Source of the DNA: Prevotella sp.
GTDB taxonomy: Bacteria > Bacteroidota > Bacteroidia > Bacteroidales > Bacteroidaceae
Length of the DNA stretch: 64,000 nt
Reading direction: 5' to 3'
NCBI GenBank assembly: GCA_017442825.1
Contig: JAFRYZ010000064.1
Coordinates: 1 to 64,000 of the forward strand
Part shown: one piece after another, positions 24,913-33,032 of the stretch
How the letters are laid out: every line of letters starts with the position of its first letter
Position numbering within the stretch: position 1 is the first letter of the stretch
Notes under the pieces: model-generated
Told to the model about the DNA's origin: nothing
The model's input: only the letters and a program-made list of their open reading frames with translations
Database searches by the model: none
Translations under genes and position numbers: made by a program

Positions 24913-26298
24913 ACTTGAAATTTCATCTGAGAAAGCGCTGTCAACCTGAAGTCGGGCTTCCACCTGTGAACAACTATGAATCACCGTTGAGTGATCACGC
25001 CCCCCAACCAACTTTCCGATACGGCTGGTAGGCATCTTCGTATATTTCTGAGCCAGATACATAGAAACCTGTCGGGCAACAACAAACTCGCGTTTGCGAC
25101 TCTTACTGCTGATAGCTGCAGTTGACACATTAAAGTGGTTGCAGACGGTTTCGACAATGTCGTCAATAGTCAACGGTTTATCATCGATATTAACAGCTCT
25201 CTTGATGACACGCTCAGCAAGTCGCATGTCGATATTGCTATTATAGACAACGCTATATGCCAGCAATGAGTTGACGACACCTTGAAGGTCACGAACACTG
25301 CCGTTAGCAGTCTGAGCAATATACAACACCACGTCTTCCGGTATCTGCAAGCCGTCGCGATGAATCTTACTCTTCAAGATATCTATGCATAGTTGCACAT
25401 TCGGCTTTTCCAGTTCAGCAATCAATCCGCATGAGAAGCGCGTCAGCAGTCGTTCGTTCATACCCTTCAAGTCAACCGGAGGGCGGTCGCTTGCCAAAAT
25501 GATACGTTTACCATTGCGGAACAAGTGGTTAAAGATATGGAAGAAAGTATCTTGCGTTCTCGGCGAGGTCATCCACTCTTGAATATCATCCACAATAAGA
25601 ACGTCTATCGTCTGATAGAAATTGATAAAGTCGTTTGTGGAATTCTGAAGTACAGAGTTTGTATATTGCACTTGGAATAATCGTGCGCTGATATAAAGAA
25701 CACGTTTTTGCGGATATAGCTGCTTCATGCGCAAGCCTATCGCATTGACGAGATGCGTTTTTCCACAGCCGGAAGGACCGTAGATAAACATCGGGTTGAA
25801 CTGCGTAGTGTTCGGATGTTCGGCTATAGACATTCCAATAGAACGCGGCAACTTGTTGCTGTCACCTTCTATAAAGCTAGCAAACGACTTGTGAGGATCG
25901 AGTTGGGAATCCAGTTCCTGCTTGTTGACAGCGTCCAGCACTGTTGGCGACTGATTTGCTCGGTTGGTAGGCTTTGCTGAAGGATAATTCTCGACAGGAT
26001 CAGCTTGCAGGTCTTGAGCCAAATGGTGGGTTTTGTCTGTCACCACACGATAGGTCAGCCTTATGCCGTCGCCATAGACACGCGTCAACACCTTGCTCAG
26101 CAAATCAATATAGTTCTCCTCCAGGTACTCGTAAACGAACGGGCTCGGTACCTGTAGCAACAACGTCTTCGTCTCTTCTGTGAACGATTCGAAGACGATA
26201 GGCTTGAACCATGTTTTGAATTGCTGTTCAGTTACATTCTCCTTAATTAATAAGAGAGCCTGCTTCCAAAGCGCAAAGGGTTTGTTATTCATGTCCAT
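24883..26298 (-). CDS. dnaA: Chromosomal replication initiator protein DnaA
   Basis: AAA+ initiator that binds DnaA boxes and opens the replication origin. 471 residues. Domain I (about 1-90, ALWKQALLLIKENVTEQQF), a variable linker (about 95-130), AAA+ domain III with Walker A GPSGCGKTHLVNAIG (about 165) and Walker B VLIVDDIQEW, sensor/arginine-finger region ERLLTRFSCGL, and domain IV with the DNA-binding signature VGGRDHSTVIHSC. Met at 26292 is an alternative start. A TAACTTTG -7 element (complement of 26357-26364) lies about 60 bases upstream. No cluster of TTATCCACA boxes was found nearby, so the origin is probably not at this gene. Confidence 0.98.
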   Translation of the reverse strand: MDMNNKPFALWKQALLLIKENVTEQQFKTWFKPIVFESFTEETKTLLLQVPSPFVYEYLEENYIDLLSKVLTRVYGDGIRLTYRVVTDKTHHLAQDLQADPVENYPSAKPTNRANQSPTVLDAVNKQELDSQLDPHKSFASFIEGDSNKLPRSIGMSIAEHPNTTQFNPMFIYGPSGCGKTHLVNAIGLRMKQLYPQKRVLYISARLFQVQYTNSVLQNSTNDFINFYQTIDVLIVDDIQEWMTSPRTQDTFFHIFNHLFRNGKRIILASDRPPVDLKGMNERLLTRFSCGLIAELEKPNVQLCIDILKSKIHRDGLQIPEDVVLYIAQTANGSVRDLQGVVNSLLAYSVVYNSNIDMRLAERVIKRAVNIDDKPLTIDDIVETVCNHFNVSTAAISSKSRKREFVVARQVSMYLAQKYTKMPTSRIGKLVGGRDHSTVIHSCSQVEARLQVDSAFSDEISSIERSFRLKG

Positions 26299-26674
26299 TA
26301 GTTAATACATTGTCGAGTCTCAGACAGCAATAATCTTGCTATCAAGATTGCGATTGCAAAGTTAATCAACTTTTTCTTTATTTTCTCTACTTCATTTTTA
26401 GATATAAATCAAAAATCTTGCTAAATGCCGTTTTTATAGTAACTTGCGCAATTTGCAATAATCACTATTTTAAATTCCCGTTTGCACATTTATACTTATC
26501 TGAAACCCAGTCGATTAAATGATTTCCATAAAGGAAAGACTGAATTTAGTGAAACATATATCTGAAGATGTAGAAGTCCCTGACATTTTATGAATTACGT
26601 CACTCTCTTAAAGCGTGGAACATCAACCATATTATTTAGACAAAATTTAAAAAAGCAACTTTTGGCGTGACATT
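26299..26674. other. 376-bp intergenic region upstream of dnaA
   Basis: AT-rich spacer between two minus-strand genes. It contains the dnaA -7 element and a weak inverted sequence GCGCAATTTGC around 26447. No consensus DnaA boxes, RNA gene, repeat array or ORF was recognised. Confidence 0.5.
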
Positions 26675-27607
26675 TTATTTTTTATCTTTCCTTCCGAAAA
26701 TCGAGAAATGTACATATCGTTTCGGATGTTCTTTCAAGTCACGAACAAGAGAATCGGCATCGCTCATGGTTTGGTGAAGCGTGGTGTAAAGCGACTCGTC
26801 GTTCATAAGTCGTCCAAGGGTTCCATGATTGCTGTTCAACTTGTCGGTCAGCAACTGTATATTGCTCAGCGTCGAGTCAACTTTAGCCATAGTCTTCTGT
26901 ACGTCTACCGATCCTACTTTACCATTGACAGTCGCCATCACCATATTGGCATTCGCCATCGTTCCTCCTGCAGTATTCAGCAACGTATGGGTCTTACCCA
27001 TGAGTCCAGGAAACTCCTTGTTCACATTATATAATAATGCATTCAGTTGGCGAGTGGAAACGGTTAGGTCATTGGTAATTCTGTTGACATTGTGCATAGA
27101 AGCAGCTATCGACGGGTCAGCCAGCAATTGGTTCAGGCTTCCCATGATAGAGTCGAGTTTCGGCAACATAGCCTGTACTGTGGGAATCATATTCTTCACC
27201 TCGCCCAAAGCACCACCGTTGACAACACCCTCTATGGCATCACCCTTCTTCAGCATCGTCCTCGATGTTCCCATGAGCAAGTTGACCTGTACATTTCCCA
27301 ACATATCGCTTACAATCTCAGCCTTGGTATCATTAGGAATAGACATGTTCTCGTCAATTACCACATCAACAGCAATATCCTTGTTGTGCTGATAGTCATA
27401 GTTGATGCTCTTTACTGTTCCCACTCTGTAGCCATTAGCGTAGATAGGACTCGATGTTGACAGTCCGCTGATGTTGCTGAACTTCATCTGGTATGAAGCA
27501 TCATCAGAGAACATGTCGAGCCCTTTGAGGAACTGCATTCCGAAGAACATGATAACAATTCCGAGAATTGCAACAGCGGCTATTTTGATTTCGTTCTTGA
27601 CTTTCAT
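26675..27607 (-). CDS. MlaD/MCE-domain protein (lipid transport)
   Basis: Predicted periplasmic lipid-binding component of an Mla-type ABC system, 310 residues. One N-terminal membrane helix (about 8-27, IAAVAILGIVIMFFGMQFL) precedes an MCE domain (about 35-120), with NISGLSTSSPIYANGYRVG and GDAIEGVVNGG. The C-terminal half is helical and hydrophilic (MDSIMGSLNQLL, NVNRITNDLTVSTRQLN, VDSTLSNIQLLTDKLNS), forming likely coiled coils as in MlaD hexamers or PqiB/YebT-like needles. No mlaE or mlaF gene is adjacent. It is downstream of the amidase gene on the same strand with a 73-base gap that contains a duplication. Confidence 0.9.
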   Translation of the reverse strand: MKVKNEIKIAAVAILGIVIMFFGMQFLKGLDMFSDDASYQMKFSNISGLSTSSPIYANGYRVGTVKSINYDYQHNKDIAVDVVIDENMSIPNDTKAEIVSDMLGNVQVNLLMGTSRTMLKKGDAIEGVVNGGALGEVKNMIPTVQAMLPKLDSIMGSLNQLLADPSIAASMHNVNRITNDLTVSTRQLNALLYNVNKEFPGLMGKTHTLLNTAGGTMANANMVMATVNGKVGSVDVQKTMAKVDSTLSNIQLLTDKLNSNHGTLGRLMNDESLYTTLHQTMSDADSLVRDLKEHPKRYVHFSIFGRKDKK

Positions 27608-27638
27608 CGTTCTTATTGTTTTTTATTGTTCAACTTCT

Positions 27639-27701
27639 TTCAATGTTGTTATTATCGTTTTCTATATCTTTTCAATGATGTTATTTACGTTTTCTGTATT
27701 C
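27639..27701. repeat. 32-nt tandem duplication at the amidase 3' end
   Basis: Copies starting TTCAATG at 27639 and 27671 (period 32) share most of their bases, including TGTTATT and CGTTTTCT. The second copy encodes the last residues and the stop codon of the amidase; the first lies downstream in the sense of that gene. Confidence 0.8.
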
Positions 27702-28952
27702 ATCTATGGCTTTGTTGATGTCAATCCGTTGTCCATCCTTGAAGGCAATCACAAAGCATTGTGGAAAGTCTTTCAACAGTTTCTGTCTTAGCTTGGCTAT
27801 ATCATCATAATTGGCAGACTCTCCAATCGTATATTTCATCACATTGCCATCTTTATAGTAAGCCACATCACGTCTTCCCTTGAATTGTTCACTACCCGGA
27901 CGCAGCATACGGTTAATTGCAAATATTTGCACCTTAAATATCAGCCCACTGACGTTGGTAGCCGTTTTTTCTTCTTTATATACCTTGGGCTCCCTTGGCT
28001 CCTTTAACTCTTTGGTCTCCTTTGATTCCTTGTTCTCCTTTAACTCCTTTTCTTTCTTCTTTCTCTTCTTTTCCTTTTTCGTTTCTTTTTGGTCGACAGT
28101 AGGCGTCACCTGTATCACGGGCTGAGGTATAACATGTCCCATACGACTGAAATCATTATTATTAGGTGCCTGATAAGGAACGACTATTTTGTCATTATAC
28201 TTGTTCTTGTATTCTACAAAAGCCTTGTAGATTCCTGCTCCCATAGCATAGATACCATCATCAGAATTCAGAAATTCTTCTTCATCACGTGCCGTAATGA
28301 ATCCCAATTCTATCAAACAGCTCGGCATCGATGTTTCACGCAACACCAGGAATCCAGCCTGATGAACACCCTTGTTAACTCTTCCTGCAGTATTACAAAC
28401 TGTACGCTGAATCATCTTCGCCAGTTCCACACTTTTTTCCATGTTTGCCGATTGTATAAATTCAAACATGATATAGCTCTCCGACGAGCGAGGATCGAAC
28501 CCTTTATACGTTTGTTTGTAGTCTTTCTCCATAGAGATAACCGAGTTTTCCCTCATCGCCACGTCCAGGTTATCCTTCGCCCTGTGCATACCCAGAGTAT
28601 AGACCTCAAATCCTCTTGCCACGCGTCCAGCCGGCAAGGAGTTAGTATGAACGGAGATAAACAAGTCAGCATTAGCCTTGTTGGCAATATTGGCACGTTG
28701 TTTCAGAGGAATGAACACATCAGTCGTTCTCGTATAAATCACCCTTACGTCTGGACAGTTTTGCTCTACCATCCTTCCGAAAGCCAGCGCCACATTCAAA
28801 TTGATATTCTTTTCTTTAGAGATTGCTCCTACGGCACCCGCATCATGTCCTCCGTGTCCGGCATCTATCACCAACGTAAATTTCTGGTTCTTGCCGAACG
28901 CCACACAAACGAGCATCGTCAACAGCAACAATAGGTATAATCTTTTCTTCAT
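27681..28952 (-). CDS. N-acetylmuramoyl-L-alanine amidase (Amidase_3)
   Basis: Secreted zinc amidase that cleaves the peptide from peptidoglycan glycan strands. Start at 28952 (MKKRLYLLLLLTMLVC, Sec signal) rather than an extension to 29030. The catalytic domain (about 25-240) shows VIDAGHGGHDAGAVG with the first zinc histidine, RTTDVFIPLKQRANIAN, SVHTNSLP with the second histidine, and CLIELGFITARDEEEFL with the catalytic glutamate. A Lys/Glu-rich linker (about 290-325) contains repeated KE-Xaa tripeptides from an in-frame nonamer array. The C-terminus (VSGLIFKVQIFAINR through GQRIDINKAI) resembles a SPOR-type peptidoglycan-binding domain. The last codons lie in a duplicated 32-base unit. 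Confidence 0.92.
   Translation of the reverse strand: MKKRLYLLLLLTMLVCVAFGKNQKFTLVIDAGHGGHDAGAVGAISKEKNINLNVALAFGRMVEQNCPDVRVIYTRTTDVFIPLKQRANIANKANADLFISVHTNSLPAGRVARGFEVYTLGMHRAKDNLDVAMRENSVISMEKDYKQTYKGFDPRSSESYIMFEFIQSANMEKSVELAKMIQRTVCNTAGRVNKGVHQAGFLVLRETSMPSCLIELGFITARDEEEFLNSDDGIYAMGAGIYKAFVEYKNKYNDKIVVPYQAPNNNDFSRMGHVIPQPVIQVTPTVDQKETKKEKKRKKKEKELKENKESKETKELKEPREPKVYKEEKTATNVSGLIFKVQIFAINRMLRPGSEQFKGRRDVAYYKDGNVMKYTIGESANYDDIAKLRQKLLKDFPQCFVIAFKDGQRIDINKAIDEYRKRK
27988..28050 (-). repeat. In-frame nonamer array coding KE-Xaa tripeptides
   Basis: Seven 9-base units (GGCTCCCTT, GGCTCCTTT, AACTCTTTG, GTCTCCTTT, GATTCCTTG, TTCTCCTTT, AACTCCTTT) encode KEL-KEN-KES-KET-KEL-KEP-REP within the amidase linker. 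Confidence 0.92.
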
Positions 28953-28986
28953 GTTCTTTTTTTTGTCATTAACGAAGGAGATGGTT

Positions 28987-29394
28987 TTACGCCTCCCTCT
29001 TAAAACTGATCTCCACGCCTGCACCGTCACTATCAGCCCCCATCGGAGGATTGACTTTTATCAGTTTCAGGTCGATGGACGTAATCTTGGGAAATGCCTG
29101 TTGTAGTGCATCAGCTATTCTGCCAGCCACATGTTCCAACAAAGCCGACGGCTTTTTCATTTCCTCACGAACAAGGCTGAATACTTCTGCATAGTTCAGC
29201 GTATCCTCTACCCTATCAGACTTAACTGCTATCTCCAACGGATATCCGATGCGGAGATCAACCACATAGTCGTTCCCGACAACGCATTCTTGCGGCAACA
29301 CCCCATGATATGCCTTAAACCGCAGGTGTTTTAGATAAACGTATCCGTTTTCAACCTTCACGCAGTTCGTCCTCCGTTTGGATTCCTGGAACAT
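28987..29394 (-). CDS. folB: Dihydroneopterin aldolase
   Basis: Folate-pathway enzyme that cleaves 7,8-dihydroneopterin to 6-hydroxymethyl-dihydropterin and glycolaldehyde. The family signature VYLKHLRFKAYHGVLPQECVVG is visible near the N-terminus, then DTLNYAEVF, LLEHVAGRIADAL and a C-terminal KVNPPMGADSDGAGVEISF. The ATG at 29394 overlaps the upstream gene by 44 bases. A GTG at 29361, giving VKVENGYVYL, would yield a 124-residue protein nearer to the family norm and is a good alternative start. It is probably translationally coupled to the upstream ribonucleotide-reductase-like gene. Confidence 0.92.
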   Translation of the reverse strand: MFQESKRRTNCVKVENGYVYLKHLRFKAYHGVLPQECVVGNDYVVDLRIGYPLEIAVKSDRVEDTLNYAEVFSLVREEMKKPSALLEHVAGRIADALQQAFPKITSIDLKLIKVNPPMGADSDGAGVEISFKREA

Positions 29395-29851
29395 ACTTTT
29401 TCAAGGCACGCTCAACACCCGTTTTCCAGGTGTTGATGCTCTCATCCTTCAGCGACAGCGACCCCACCAGTTTGATGACGTTCTCTATCGGCATACGATA
29501 GCGCAACACACCAGAAATCAGCTTAGCATAATTCCAATATTCGGGATTAAACTTCTCCGACAGTCCTTCAACCGTAGTCTTGTAACCTCGTTTGTTTTCA
29601 AACTGGAAATCGTATCTGTGCGATCCGTCAGGATTCGTCTGTTTGATAATCTTGCCTTTCGTCACCGTTTTTGGCAAGACGATACCTTCTTCATCGTCCT
29701 GCAAGCCGGTAAAAATCTCGTAAGGTCTGCCGTCGAGCAGTCCTACAAAGGCCACCCATTTCTCCTTATTATTCTGAAAGCGGACCACATCGCACGCCAG
29801 TTCTGCTGGACGCGGTTCAATTTCAATGATTTGTTGATTATTGTCAGCCAT
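29351..29851 (-). CDS. Orphan C-terminal domain of class II ribonucleotide reductase (NrdJ-like)
   Basis: A complete protein of 166 residues that looks like the C-terminal portion of adenosylcobalamin-dependent ribonucleotide reductases. Recognisable blocks: VAFVGLLDGRPYEIFTG, LPKTVTKGKIIKQTN, YDFQFENKRGYKTTVEGLS, FNPEYWNYAKLISGVLRYRM and DESINTWKTGVERALKKYVPG. The catalytic barrel is absent and so is the Cys-rich tail that follows this region in full-length enzymes. No adjoining nrdJ exists. It may be a separate subunit or a repurposed regulatory domain; function is not known. Start MADNNQQ at 29851 is preferred to a TTG three codons earlier. Confidence 0.75.
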   Translation of the reverse strand: MADNNQQIIEIEPRPAELACDVVRFQNNKEKWVAFVGLLDGRPYEIFTGLQDDEEGIVLPKTVTKGKIIKQTNPDGSHRYDFQFENKRGYKTTVEGLSEKFNPEYWNYAKLISGVLRYRMPIENVIKLVGSLSLKDESINTWKTGVERALKKYVPGIQTEDELREG

Positions 29852-29893
29852 AATTATCAATTATCCATTATGAATTGTGAATTGTCAATTCCC
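29852..29893. repeat. AATTNNN heptamer array between pyk and the NrdJ-like gene
   Basis: Six 7-base units (AATTATC, AATTATC, CATTATG, AATTGTG, AATTGTC, AATTCCC). The array begins one base from the start codon of the NrdJ-like gene and runs through the pyk stop codon (29885-29887), so it fills the gap completely and encodes the last two residues of pyruvate kinase. Confidence 0.9.
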
Positions 29894-31342
29894 GTTAGGA
29901 ACATGGAATTTGTATTTGTCTTCAAATATTTCACCCACCTTATTTATTTCAAGGAAGGTCGTATTGCCGTTTTCTCCGAATGTACCACTCAGATAGGCAA
30001 TCTTGTCTTCCAGTCCTACGTACCCCTTCTGCCTCAACATTCGGATGGCAGCATAGAACTGATAGTCAGCCGTGACATGTTGTTTCTGATAAACGGGGAT
30101 GACACCATAGCTGAGGTTCAGCCAGCGTTGCGTCTTCTCCAGATAACAGATGGCAAGCACGGGTGTCGGTCCGCGGAAAGCAGCAAGGTTGCGTGCCGTC
30201 TGTCCCGTCTTGCTGTCGGTGATGATTCCTTTTACGCCCAAGTATTCAGTTGCTTCAATAGCACATTTCGCCAGATACTCACGTTGTTCAATTCCGTCGT
30301 ACAGCGGATGACTGAAATGACCTTCGCGTTGTGCATCCACCTCTGCCTGTTCTGCTATCGCCGACATCGTCTCTACTGCTTCAACTGGGTATTTTCCACT
30401 TGCCGTTTCACCCGAAAGCATGAGTGCATCGGTACGCATATAGATGGCATTCGCAATATCCGTCACCTCTGCACGCGTCGGTCTTGGGTTGTTGATCATC
30501 GTGTGAAGCATTTGCGTAGCAACGATAACGGGTTTCTTCGCACGGATACACTTGTTGATGATATCGCGCTGAATACCTGGAATACGTTCCAACGGCACCT
30601 CAATACCCAAGTCGCCGCGAGCAATCATGATGCCGTAAGAAGTTTCAATGATCTCGTCGATATTGTCAACACCCTCTTGGTTCTCAATCTTCGAGATAAT
30701 CTTGATGTCCGAATGGTGCTGGTCCAATATACTTTGTACTGCGCGCACGTCAGCGGCAGAACGCACAAACGAGTGAGCAATGAAGTCAATATCTTCGTCA
30801 ATAGCGAGTAAGATATTTTTCTTGTCCTTTTCCGTCAGCGCCGGCAAATCGATGTGTACGCCAGGTACGTTCACACTCTTGTGTGCACCCAGCACACCAT
30901 CGTTCTCCACACGCGCCACCAACATCGGTCCCGTGTTCTCCATCACCGCCATATCCAGCGCTCCGTCATCAAAGAGGATGTGGTCACCCACCTTGACGTC
31001 TTTCGTAATGTCTGCATACGACAAGTTCAGGATGTCGTGCGACGAGTCCATCTCCGGACGTCCGAATATCTTCACCACGTCGCCCGTCTTGTATGGAATA
31101 CCCGTTTCCCGGTATTTCTCCACCAATCCTGTCGTTCTCACCTCCGGTCCTTTCGTATCGATGAGCAGACCGATATGTGGAGACACCGCACGAGTGTTGC
31201 GGATGATTTCCCTAATGCCATCTGGCGTAGCATGAGCCGTATTCATGCGAACCACATTCATACCTGCAAAAAACAGCTTACGCAAGAAGTCCTGACCGCA
31301 TCTACGGTCGCTGATAGAGCATACTATCTTTGTTTGTTTCAT
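29885..31342 (-). CDS. pyk: Pyruvate kinase
   Basis: Glycolytic enzyme transferring phosphate from PEP to ADP. 485 residues. The N-terminal MKQTKIVCSISDRRCG, NTAHATPDGIREII, LLIDTKGPEVRT, the catalytic-loop signature IISKIENQEGVDNIDEII (PK signature with Lys-Glu), IMIARGDLGIEVPLERIPGIQ, and MLHTMINNPRPTRAEVTDIANAI are all present. One N-terminal point: the usual NFSHG is replaced by NTAHA, a variation seen in some Bacteroidetes. The C-terminal domain follows from about 360. The final residues are encoded by a heptamer array. Confidence 0.96.
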   Translation of the reverse strand: MKQTKIVCSISDRRCGQDFLRKLFFAGMNVVRMNTAHATPDGIREIIRNTRAVSPHIGLLIDTKGPEVRTTGLVEKYRETGIPYKTGDVVKIFGRPEMDSSHDILNLSYADITKDVKVGDHILFDDGALDMAVMENTGPMLVARVENDGVLGAHKSVNVPGVHIDLPALTEKDKKNILLAIDEDIDFIAHSFVRSAADVRAVQSILDQHHSDIKIISKIENQEGVDNIDEIIETSYGIMIARGDLGIEVPLERIPGIQRDIINKCIRAKKPVIVATQMLHTMINNPRPTRAEVTDIANAIYMRTDALMLSGETASGKYPVEAVETMSAIAEQAEVDAQREGHFSHPLYDGIEQREYLAKCAIEATEYLGVKGIITDSKTGQTARNLAAFRGPTPVLAICYLEKTQRWLNLSYGVIPVYQKQHVTADYQFYAAIRMLRQKGYVGLEDKIAYLSGTFGENGNTTFLEINKVGEIFEDKYKFHVPNGN

Positions 31343-31364
31343 ATACTATTTCAATTTCAAGTAG

Positions 31365-31396
31365 CAAAGGTAATCATTTAATTGATAATTGACAAT
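31365..31396 (-). promoter_or_regulatory. pyk promoter using array sequence as -33 element
   Basis: TACCTTTG (complement of 31365-31372) with ATTG (complement of 31393-31396) 20 bases upstream. The ATTG belongs to an AATTGAT heptamer, so the array appears to supply the -33 box (three of four bases match). Confidence 0.55.
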
Positions 31397-31527
31397 TGAT
31401 AATTGATAATTATGACTCATTTAACATTCAATACCGATTTTTACGACTATGAATTGTCAATTGTGTAATCGCGAAGCGCTTTGCTTGCAAAGAATTGTCA
31501 ATTGTCAATTGCGAATTAGCGCGAAGC
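31382..31527. repeat. Heptamer arrays and two GCGAAGCGC hairpin elements
   Basis: AATTGAC/AATTGAT/AATTATG units at 31386-31412 and AATTGTC/AATTGTG/AATTGCG units at 31451-31465 and 31493-31513 alternate with two copies of a CGCGAAGCGCT-containing element (about 31470-31490 and 31513-31527). It occupies most of the 195-base gap between pyk and the next gene. Confidence 0.75.
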
Positions 31528-31537
31528 GCTCTCGCTC

Positions 31538-32014
31538 TCACCTTACTTCGTCGATAATCAGTTCCCTGTTCTCCACCTTCACCTTGACATAGCGAAACAA
31601 GCTGCCGTGCGTTCCTGCCAGCCTTACGCGATACCAGTCACCGCTGTCGTGCGTCACTGTCAGGCGGTCTCTCATGCATTTCACGTCTTCCTTCGAACTG
31701 CCGGCAACACCATATTGTGCATGTTCAGCCGTCGGTCTGTCCACCAAAACCGAGTCCAGATAGAAAGATTTCAGTTCATTGGCAATACTGTGAAATTGTC
31801 TTTCTTCCCTTTCCGATTCCCTTTCGCGCTCATCCTGCGCCTCGCGAATCTGCCTGAGCGAGTCCGCATGAGCCTGCCGACGACGTTCACGTTCTATGGC
31901 AGCCTGTTCACGTTCCCTCCTCGCTTCGTTATAGGCATCTATGGCAAAGAAGACTCCCCCACCAACAATAATACCTAATAATATTCCAATTACTATTTGA
32001 ATACTCTTATTCAT
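31538..32014 (-). CDS. Membrane-anchored coiled-coil protein of unknown function
   Basis: Protein of 158 residues. A single N-terminal membrane helix (about 5-27, IQIVIGILLGIIVGGGVFFAI) is followed by a strongly charged helix rich in Arg and Glu (about 30-75), predicted coiled coil. The C-terminal part (about 80-158) contains VDRPTAEHAQYGVAG, then beta-like WYRVRLAGTHGSLFRYVKVKVENRELIIDEV. No signal cleavage site or known domain was recognised. The C-terminal domain probably sits in the periplasm if the helix is an N-in anchor. Heptamer-rich gaps flank both sides. Confidence 0.72.
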   Translation of the reverse strand: MNKSIQIVIGILLGIIVGGGVFFAIDAYNEARREREQAAIERERRRQAHADSLRQIREAQDERERESEREERQFHSIANELKSFYLDSVLVDRPTAEHAQYGVAGSSKEDVKCMRDRLTVTHDSGDWYRVRLAGTHGSLFRYVKVKVENRELIIDEVR

Positions 32015-32065
32015 AATATGAATTGTGTTTCGAGTTTGCTCGCTTACAGAGCATAGCGACGCAAA

Positions 32066-32107
32066 AATTATGAATTATGAATTGTCAATTTTGAATTGAA
32101 AATTGTT
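32066..32107. repeat. AATTNNN heptamer array reaching into the patatin gene
   Basis: Six units: AATTATG, AATTATG, AATTGTC, AATTTTG, AATTGAA, AATTGTT. The patatin stop codon is at 32085-32087, so the last three units encode its C-terminal residues (FSIQN). Confidence 0.88.
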
Positions 32108-32936
32108 TAATCCTTTCTAAATATTGCTCACCTGTTTCGCGCCCGATTCTATACACTTCGCGCATCTCATCAGGATTGTGACTCAGATGTCCGATAGAGA
32201 GTTTGTGTGGTGGTCTTATCACCAACGTATTACCCTTAAGTTCCTCTTTAGCCACAAAGTCTAACTGTTTGTTATACATCACATGTCGCGTATCAAGAGC
32301 ACGAATCATATTAGGATATTTCCGTAAGGACATCCGCATCAGCGGCATCAGTTTGTTATGCTCCTTCCGGTAGCCTAATGGTTGTGTCAGAACCACCACA
32401 TTGCGATCATATCCCATTCGTTGAAAAAATTCCAAAGGTATGGAATCACTCACGCCCCCGTCCAGAAGTTTCCGTCCGCCCACTTCAACCACCTTCGAAA
32501 CCAAAGGCATCGAAGCCGATGCACGTATATATTCATACGTTTCATACGCACACTTCATCAGTTTCTGATACACCGGTTTGCCCGTCTCCACGTCGGTACA
32601 TACAGCATAGTATTCCATCGGGTTGCTGTCGAATGCCGCAGTGTCGAAAATATCCAACTCTTCGGGCATCACATGATAACAGAACTCACCACCGAAAAGG
32701 TCGCCTGTCGTCAGCCACGACCGCCAACTGCAATAGCGCCAGTCGTTGGCAAAGCGAGTGTTGTAACGGATAGCACGTCCTGCCTGCCTAGATTTGTAGT
32801 TACAACCAAAGGCGGCTCCGGCAGAGACACCCACCAGTCCGTCGAACTTGACGCCATTTTCCATCATCACGTCGATGACCCCTGCAGAGAACAAGCCCCG
32901 CAGGGCTCCTCCCTCTAAAACTAATCCTGTCTTCAT
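32085..32936 (-). CDS. Patatin-like phospholipase
   Basis: Predicted lipid acyl hydrolase of 283 residues with a Ser-Asp dyad. The oxyanion glycine motif is GLVLEGGALRGLFSAGV at the N-terminus, the nucleophile elbow is GVSAGAAFG (G-x-S-x-G), and the catalytic aspartate is in KLLDGGVSDSIPLEFF (D-G-G). It resembles the E. coli YjjU-type branch by its C-terminal RPPHKLSIGHLSHNPDEMREVYRIG. The start is set at 32936 because the earlier ATG at 32969 would lie upstream of a promoter that matches the consensus exactly. This leaves only about 4-5 bases of leader. The last residues come from a heptamer array. Confidence 0.9.
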   Translation of the reverse strand: MKTGLVLEGGALRGLFSAGVIDVMMENGVKFDGLVGVSAGAAFGCNYKSRQAGRAIRYNTRFANDWRYCSWRSWLTTGDLFGGEFCYHVMPEELDIFDTAAFDSNPMEYYAVCTDVETGKPVYQKLMKCAYETYEYIRASASMPLVSKVVEVGGRKLLDGGVSDSIPLEFFQRMGYDRNVVVLTQPLGYRKEHNKLMPLMRMSLRKYPNMIRALDTRHVMYNKQLDFVAKEELKGNTLVIRPPHKLSIGHLSHNPDEMREVYRIGRETGEQYLERIKQFSIQN

Positions 32937-32944
32937 TTCGACTA

Positions 32945-32975
32945 CAAAAGTACGATTAAGCGAGGACAAAACAAA
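32945..32975 (-). promoter_or_regulatory. Patatin promoter, nearly leaderless transcript
   Basis: TTTG (complement of 32972-32975), 19 bases, TACTTTTG (complement of 32945-32952). Only 8 bases separate the end of the -7 element from the ATG at 32936. Confidence 0.7.
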
Positions 32976-33032
32976 GAATTTGTTCTTTTTTTGTAGAGCG
33001 TGAGTACCTACGACCGAAGTTCAAAGGTACGA

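Noticed and set aside
26299-26674. oriC next to dnaA
   Set aside because: No cluster of DnaA boxes and no unwinding element of the usual kind was seen.
28089-30811. Long plus-strand frames opposite the amidase, folB, NrdJ-like and pyk genes
   Set aside because: All are complements of genes with intact family motifs.
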